A DNA stretch of 64,000 nucleotides from Fratercula arctica. Its lineage: Eukaryota > Chordata > Aves > Charadriiformes > Alcidae. Both the position numbers and the translations under genes were made by a program. The stretch covers positions 12,832,100-12,896,099 of the forward strand of contig CANTUZ010000025.1 of the NCBI GenBank assembly GCA_947846985.1, read 5' to 3'. Every line of letters begins with the position of its first letter. Position 1 is the stretch's first letter. Shown piece by piece: positions 58,012-64,000 of the stretch. Below the pieces are notes generated by a model that saw only the letters and a program-made list of their open reading frames with translations, was not told the origin of the DNA and searched no databases.

Positions 58012-58800
58012 GAATGTGTAGGGTCCTGCACCTGGGGAGGAAGAATGTCAGGCACCAGTATAGGTTAGGGGTGGACCTGCTGGAAAGCAGCTCTGAAGAA
58101 AAGGATCTGGGGGTCTTGGTAGACGGTAAATTATCCATGAGCCAGCAATGTGCCCTTGTCACCAAGAAGGCCAACGGAATTCTGGGCTGCATAGGGAAGA
58201 ATGTGGCCAGCAGGTCAAGGGAGGTCATTCTCCCCCTCTACTCTGCACTGGTGAGGCCACATCTGGAGTACTGTGTCCAGTTCTGGGCTCCCCGGTTCAA
58301 GAAAGACAGGGAACTACTGGAGAGAGTCCACTATAGGGCAACAAAGATGATTGAGGGATTGGAGCATCTCCCTTATGAGGAAAGGCTGAGAGACCTGGGA
58401 CTCTTTAGCCTGGAGAAGAGAAGGCTGAGGGGAGACCTTATTAATGTTTACAAGTATCTAAAGGGTGGGTTTAAGGAGGATGGAGTCAGACTCATTTCAG
58501 TGGTTCCCAGTAACAGGACGAGGGGTAACGGGCACAAGCTGGAACATAGGAAGTTCTGAACAAATATGAGGAAAAACTTCTTTACGGTGAGGGTGACAGA
58601 GTACTGGAACAGGCTGCCCAGGGAGGTTGTGGAGTCCCCTTCTCTGGAGACTTTCAAGACCTGCCTGGATGCAGTCCTGAGTAATGTGCTCTAGGCAATC
58701 CTGCTTTAGTAGGGGAGTTGGACTAGATGATCTCTAGAGGTCCCTTCCAACTCTGAAAAATTCTGTGAAATTCTGTGAAAATTCCGTGAAATTCCATGAA
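58012..58800 (+). mobile_element. CR1 LINE 3' fragment with unusual tail
   Basis: The frame at 58014-58559 encodes the ORF2 C-terminus ([51 protein letters not shown]). The 3' untranslated region ends TTGGACTAGATGATC, and then, instead of ATTCTATG octamers, four imperfect copies of a decamer of the ATTCTGTGAA type (58759-58800). Confidence 0.93.
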
Positions 58801-60348
58801 ATGTATTATAATAAATTATTTATATTTGCAATAGTGAAGGCCCTGTGTTAGTTTACAAAATAATTTTGAGTATTTTCATAGGACAAAGCTAAGGACTCCA
58901 CAACTGGACAACATTTTTAAAAATACCCTAGAAGCTGCAATTTTTAAAACAACAATCCCAAAAGATCCCAAATAAGCAACTGTAAGAATAGTAAAACAAG
59001 CATATTCAGGTACATTTAGTTTCTGATTCCCAAACAGACAAACTGTCTAGAACTAAGTAAAATCCTTAAGATCCTCACATCTATTTGTGGGATAAGATAC
59101 TATTTAGAAAAGAAGCATCAGTTGAATTAAGGGCACTAGACGATGGATGATAATTTTTAAGTGGTCAGGAAAAATAAATTCGACCAAATTATTCCCTGTC
59201 ATTTACAGCAATGGGTTTGCTCAGACCCTGGAACTGTTTTAGATCTGAGAAAATATTTTAAAAGAAATTACCTAGTGCAAGAAAAAAATAGTTTTAAAAA
59301 GTAGCAAGAAGGAAAAAAAATAGAAAAAAATTATTCTTTCTCTCTGGTAATGTTAGTAACAGAGATGTAATAGAGAATAAAGACAGGGCTATATATACAG
59401 TTTAGGTCCCTTTTTGATAGAATACTTTTTAAATTTTGGTTTTTTACACACACATGCACAAATACCCTTCTCTCCCTGAAAATGAGTACCAGTTTTTAGT
59501 TTACTGTATTTTCCTCCTTAACTGTGGAGAGGGACAATCTAAACATCGACATATACGCACCCAAAACTTCAACAAATCTATTTGGTGTGAATCAACTGAA
59601 ACATCAGTCTACATCCTTAAAGGAGAAAGCCCTGAAATGACAAATTTCTTGTGACACATGCTGTTCTGTTTATCAATAACTGTGCCAGCCACTCTAAAGC
59701 TATATGAACAGATTACATGATATAAGGAATAATACCCCAATCCAGAAAACACTGAAACATGTCCTGGCTTCTTACATGGAATTATTCATATGCTTCTTAT
59801 GTTAAACACAGTATGGGATTTCTTAGACTGAAAATATTTTGGCTTTAGGCTCCAATTAGACCTAGCATAAGAAGAGGGTGTCAGATAAAATACACGTGTC
59901 TTTCAAATAACCTGCATTTCAATAACAATTAAAAAACACCCACATTGTCACTGTCTCTTGTTTACTCAATTTTAACAGCAAAAACCCCTCTTCTCCCCTC
60001 ACCTCTGTGTAATTCATCTGTGAGCCCCCCCAAGCGAGTCTGCCCATGAAGCACCACTCTTGCAGCATGGCCCCTGAAAGCAGGTGGATTTCTCTATTCC
60101 TTTTTCAGAGCATATCATATAATAGCATTTTCATGAATCAGATTACAGCCCCAGTAAAGGATATCATACACAGAGTTACACCTCCAGTTGGAGGGAGCAA
60201 TTGGAAACACTTTATTTAGCGACAAAATATTATTGAAATTATTAAAACTCCTCCAGTGGCATAAGCATAGGCTCGAGGCAAAGCTTGTTTACATAAGTGG
60301 GAGTCTTCCTACAGCTCCGCTGATGCCAGAAGAATGCAAGATTAGGCT
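58801..60348. other. Intergenic, nothing recognised
   Basis: AT-rich sequence with several short A and T tracts. No gene recognised. Confidence 0.45.
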
Positions 60349-60353
60349 CCTTG

Positions 60354-61508
60354 TGTATTAGGTTTGTGTGGCAAGATTTTGGTAACAGGGGGGGCTACAG
60401 GGGTAGCGTCTATGAGAAGCTGCTAGAAGCTGCCCCCATGACAGACACAGACAGTTCCAGCCGACTCCAAGATGGACCTACCGCTGGCCAAAGCTGAGAC
60501 AGTCAGCAATGGTGGTAGCGCCTCTGTGATAACATATTTAAGAAGGGGGAAAAAACAGCTGCACAACAGCAGCCGGAAGAGAGGAGTGAGAATATGTGAA
60601 AGAAACAACTATGCAGACACCAAGGTCAGTGAAGAAGGAGGGGGAGGAGGTGCTCCAGGCACCAAAGCAGAGATTCCCCTGCAGCCCACCCATGGTGAAG
60701 ACCACAGTGAGGCAGGCTGCCCCCCTGCAGCCCATGGAGGTTAATGGTGGAACAGATATCCACCTGCAGCCTGTGGAGGACCCAACACCAGAGCAGGTGG
60801 ATGCACCCAAAGGAGGCTGTGACCCTGTGGAGAGCCTGCACTGGAGCAGACTCCTGGCGGGACCTGTAGCCCTGTGGAGAGAGGAGCCCATGCTAGAGCA
60901 GGTTTGCTAGCAGGACTTGTGACCCCATGGGAGACCCACACTGGAGCAGTCTGTTCCTGAAGGACTGCACCCCATGGAAAGGACCCATGCTGAAGCAGTT
61001 TATGAACTGTAGCCCGTGGGAAGGACTCACTTTGGAGAAGTTTGTGGAGGACTGTCTCCCGTGGGAGTGACCCCATGCTGGAACAGGGGAAGAGCGTAAG
61101 GCATCCTCCCCCTGAGGAGGAAGGAGCAGCAGAGACAATGTGTGATGAACTGACTGCAACCCCATTCCCCGTCCCCTTGCACTGCTCAGGGGGAGGAGGT
61201 AGAGAAATCGGGAGTGAAGTTGAGCCCAGGAAGATCGGAGGGGTGGGGGGAAGGTGTTCTAAGATTTAGTTTTTATTTCTCATTACCCTACTCTGATTTG
61301 ATTGGTAATAAATTAAATTAATTTTCCCCAAGTCGAGTCTGTTTTTCCCATGATGGTAATTGATGAATGATCTCTCAATGTCCTTATCTCGACCTAGGAG
61401 CCTTTTGAGCCTTTCGTTGTATTTTCTCTCCCCTGTCCAGTTCAGGAGGGGGAGTGATAGAGCGGCTTGGTGGGCACCTTGGCATCCAGACAGGGCCAAC
61501 CCATTACA
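60354..61508 (+). mobile_element. Solo LTR, 1.16 kb, with perfect 5-bp target duplication
   Basis: Starts TGTATTAGGTTTGTGTGGCA and ends AACCCATTACA. Flanked by CCTTG at 60349-60353 and 61509-61513. It is homologous, in opposite orientation, to 48872-49926. The interior has repeated GGAGCAG/GACCCATGCTG-type units, and a TATA-like ACATATTTAAGAAGG lies near 60533. It ends about 50-80 bases before a CpG island. Confidence 0.92.
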
Positions 61509-61539
61509 CCTTGGCAAAGGCTAAAAGATCCAGTTGCAT

Positions 61540-62150
61540 CGGAAGAGTATCAGAACAGTCCCCGCATGTTCCCAGCCCGCTGGCGACGCGCAGCGGCTCA
61601 GCTTCCGCTTCCCGCAGCGATCGGCCAGCGGAGTCCGGCGAGGACCACGCCGGGGCGCTCGGCTGAGACAGTGCCACCTCCGGGGGCCAGATCTCCGCCC
61701 GGTCAGAGAGACACAGCCAGCCACCACTGGAGCCGCGCTCCCACCGCCGTACCTGAAAATCGGCCCCCTCCCGCTGCCTCCGGCTCCGCCGGGGCTCGCC
61801 GCCCCTTCCCACAGACCAACCCCGGGCAGAGGCGGCCCGCCCCGGATCGCGGGCCTCAGCGCCGCCGCAGCCCCTACCAACCGCCCGCCCTTTGCCCGCC
61901 TCACTCTTCCCCTCACGCGGTGGGGATGGGCCTCCCTGCCTCACCACGCCCCCTGCCTGCCCTCGGGGGAGGTAGGGGGCCTGCGCGGCTCCCAACGCCC
62001 CGGCTAAGGGGCCGCCGTCGCCTTTACTGCGAAAGCTTGAACAGCTCTGCCGGCGACTGGCTGCCACCTGGCCAGGCACAGGCCCCCGCACCCCACTTAA
62101 CACCCTTCAGGTCCTCATGCCCCCACATTTGAGACCCGCTGCCTAGGAGC
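61540..62150. promoter_or_regulatory. CpG island, possible NIM1K promoter remnant
   Basis: About 600 bases of dense CpG with GGGCGG/CCGCCC words, immediately beyond the solo LTR. The long open frames on both strands are compositional. Its position upstream of the minus-strand NIM1K remnant would suit the promoter and noncoding first exon of that gene, but a divergent or unrelated gene starting to the right is equally possible. Confidence 0.55.
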
Positions 62151-64000
62151 TACAGGCTGCACCCCCCTTCGTAGTTTCAGTTCTTTTAATGATACAAATT
62201 ATTTCCTTAAAAGGGCACCATCCCTCACTTGAAGGAAGCAGAAAGACAAGCCCTAGCCGAGACGTTTATAGATGTCAAGGCTCCAGTTAGGGGAAAAAAC
62301 CCAAGCAGGCAGACAGCATCAGGGCATTTCTCACACAATGTTGCAATTTCATTTGCAACAATGCAAATAGGGGCACGCTCCCATAGTTGGGTCTATCCGG
62401 GGCTGAAGCTGGACTAGATCTGAGCTGGCGAGTCAGGAAAGGGCTCCAGCTTCTGTTGTACCTGCCTGAGTGGCTAAGCATTTCACAAGCTACAAAGTAT
62501 TTGTATTTTCATTATAAACAGGTTGCTTTAATTTTTAAATTATTTGCTAGTAGCAAACACTACAGTTTATTCTTAAAGTTGTTAGAAATAAAAAAAAAAG
62601 ACTCTAACTGCATGTTACATTTTCATGATAGTCCCTATAGAAGAGATACTTCAGTCCTTAAAAATAAGCAACCAAATTAAACATCTATTTAAATGTTTTC
62701 TCATTCGAAATAATAACAAGTTACAGAATTTGTGTAAGAGAGTACCCTATTCTGCACCATTAGCTAATTAAAAGTTCCACTGCAGGCGTGAAACAAAGCA
62801 GAGGCTGCATGATCCTCCTCTAGTGACCGTTTCACGCAGGACTGACATCCAATTTCATCCTCATAAGCCTGCAGATGAAATGCTCTTTGGCAACTGTTTT
62901 TGAAAAAAGCAGCTAATCCTTTCTTATATTTTCTGAATAATTCAGCAGCTCTCAAACTATTGATCAGCTGCCTTTCTTGTCCCTGCCCTTCTTTCAGAAA
63001 TAGCTTGTGGCCGCTCATAAATATTATATATAAATCTACACGTCTACCCCTAACCTCAGTCTCAATTTAATGCTCACTTTTTATTTTGTATCCAGACACA
63101 CCTCAGGTTTTTGTTCATTTCCACTTTTCCATTTCTCACTGCCTAGACCCCACTGCTTTAGCCAATTAGTTTCATTTGGCATAAATTCAAGCATTCACCC
63201 CATGTGTCATGGCCCACCGCAGGCCCCAGGCAACAAGTGCCCATTGCAAGCTACAGACCAGTACATGCATAACACAGGGCACTCTGGGGACCAGCAGTAT
63301 ATACTTATTTAGAGGTCCAATCCAATGGTGCATAGGTCTATACAGACATTTGGGGCAGAAAGAGGATGGCAAGGTGGCTGTTACAGAGAGCAACCAGCAA
63401 CCATAACTTCTGACTCTCCAAGTCAATCATCCCTCTCCCAATATCAGCTGTTGCAGTATGGAGGCATGGGGGACTCCACAGGTGGAAGCAATTTGGGCTT
63501 TAGATTTTTGGGAAGGAAATTCTGGAGAAGAGGGGGTTGCAAAGGGAAACACTTTCCAGTGGAGTTATTACGTGAGGAGAGTCTTTCACCCTGTCCCTCA
63601 GGGTGAGAAGGGGATTGCTCATGCCCCCACCGCACTCCCACCCAGGCTCAGCAGGAGTCTGGATGGGGCAGCACTGGGTGCAACAACAGAGCATCATTTC
63701 TCTCATACCAAATTCACAAGCTGTTGTTGAAAAGGGGAGATCAAACAGAACAATAAAACCAGACCAACTGTGCTTACCAAACCATGGCCCTGTTACCAAT
63801 ACCACGTACCTTCTCAATTTACATTGGACCTTAAATTACCTAGAAGTTAGTTTCAGTGGTTAGACACACAGCCAGATTGTTCCTTTAATTCCACAGATAC
63901 AGACTTTGTGTCTATATGCACAAATACCTAAAAAATTAGGGTTATGCAGCTAAGCAAGCAGGCCTGTACCCTGCGCGTTATCAAAAGACAGGCTTCTTAT
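62151..64000. other. Right end, nothing recognised
   Basis: AT-rich sequence without a supported exon or repeat family. Confidence 0.4.

Noticed and set aside
61504..62132. Long open frames of 199 and 221 codons on both strands
   Set aside because: They lie in a CpG island, overlap each other on opposite strands, and have low-complexity Pro/Arg/Gly composition. Stop scarcity is explained by GC content.
1..64000. CRISPR arrays, operons, tRNA or rRNA genes
   Set aside because: No regularly spaced direct repeats, no bacterial gene organisation and no cloverleaf or ribosomal sequence were seen. The window is vertebrate nuclear DNA.

Overview
This window is eukaryotic and almost certainly avian. 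It carries several copies of the bird-typical CR1 LINE, several LTR-retrovirus families, split genes with GT-AG introns, and GC-rich promoter islands in AT-richer DNA. Two host loci are recognisable. HMGCS1 (cytosolic HMG-CoA synthase, plus strand) has its promoter and noncoding exon at about 9.5-9.87 kb, nine coding exons from 15679 to 21568, and a long 3' region to about 24.7 kb. Tail-to-tail with it on the minus strand lie the remains of NIM1K, a serine/threonine kinase, between 43299 and 24930. From general knowledge HMGCS1 and NIM1K are also convergent neighbours in human, so the pairing supports both calls. The gene content would fit the avian Z chromosome, which is inference.

Layout. 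1-9.1 kb: intergenic DNA with three CR1 copies and two solitary LTR-like pieces. 9.15-9.99 kb: CpG-rich HMGCS1 promoter and exon 1. 9.87-15.67 kb: intron 1, with a second GC-rich island at 13.78-14.16 kb. 15.67-24.7 kb: HMGCS1 coding exons and 3' region. 24.93-43.3 kb: NIM1K remnant. A solo LTR (26160-26512) and an ERV-L-like provirus with a Lys-type primer site (27810-34254) lie in its last intron. A second provirus (37790-43139, minus strand, Trp-type primer site) splits its first coding exon. 43.3-61.5 kb: gene-poor DNA with CR1 fragments and two 1.1-kb solo LTRs in opposite orientation. 61.5-62.15 kb: a CpG island, possibly the former NIM1K promoter. 62.15-64 kb: nothing recognised.

HMGCS1 looks intact: a 522-residue protein with the catalytic Glu95, Cys129 and His264 all in place, feeding the mevalonate pathway. 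NIM1K looks dead: frameshifts, stop codons, an altered HRD motif, a lost splice acceptor and a proviral insertion in the coding exon. The most unusual object is that provirus. It keeps a perfect 6-bp target duplication and near-identical LTRs, but its interior is mosaic: gag-like, then an env transmembrane fragment, then an LTR-like TATA segment, then integrase. No bacterial-type system, CRISPR array, tRNA or rRNA was seen.
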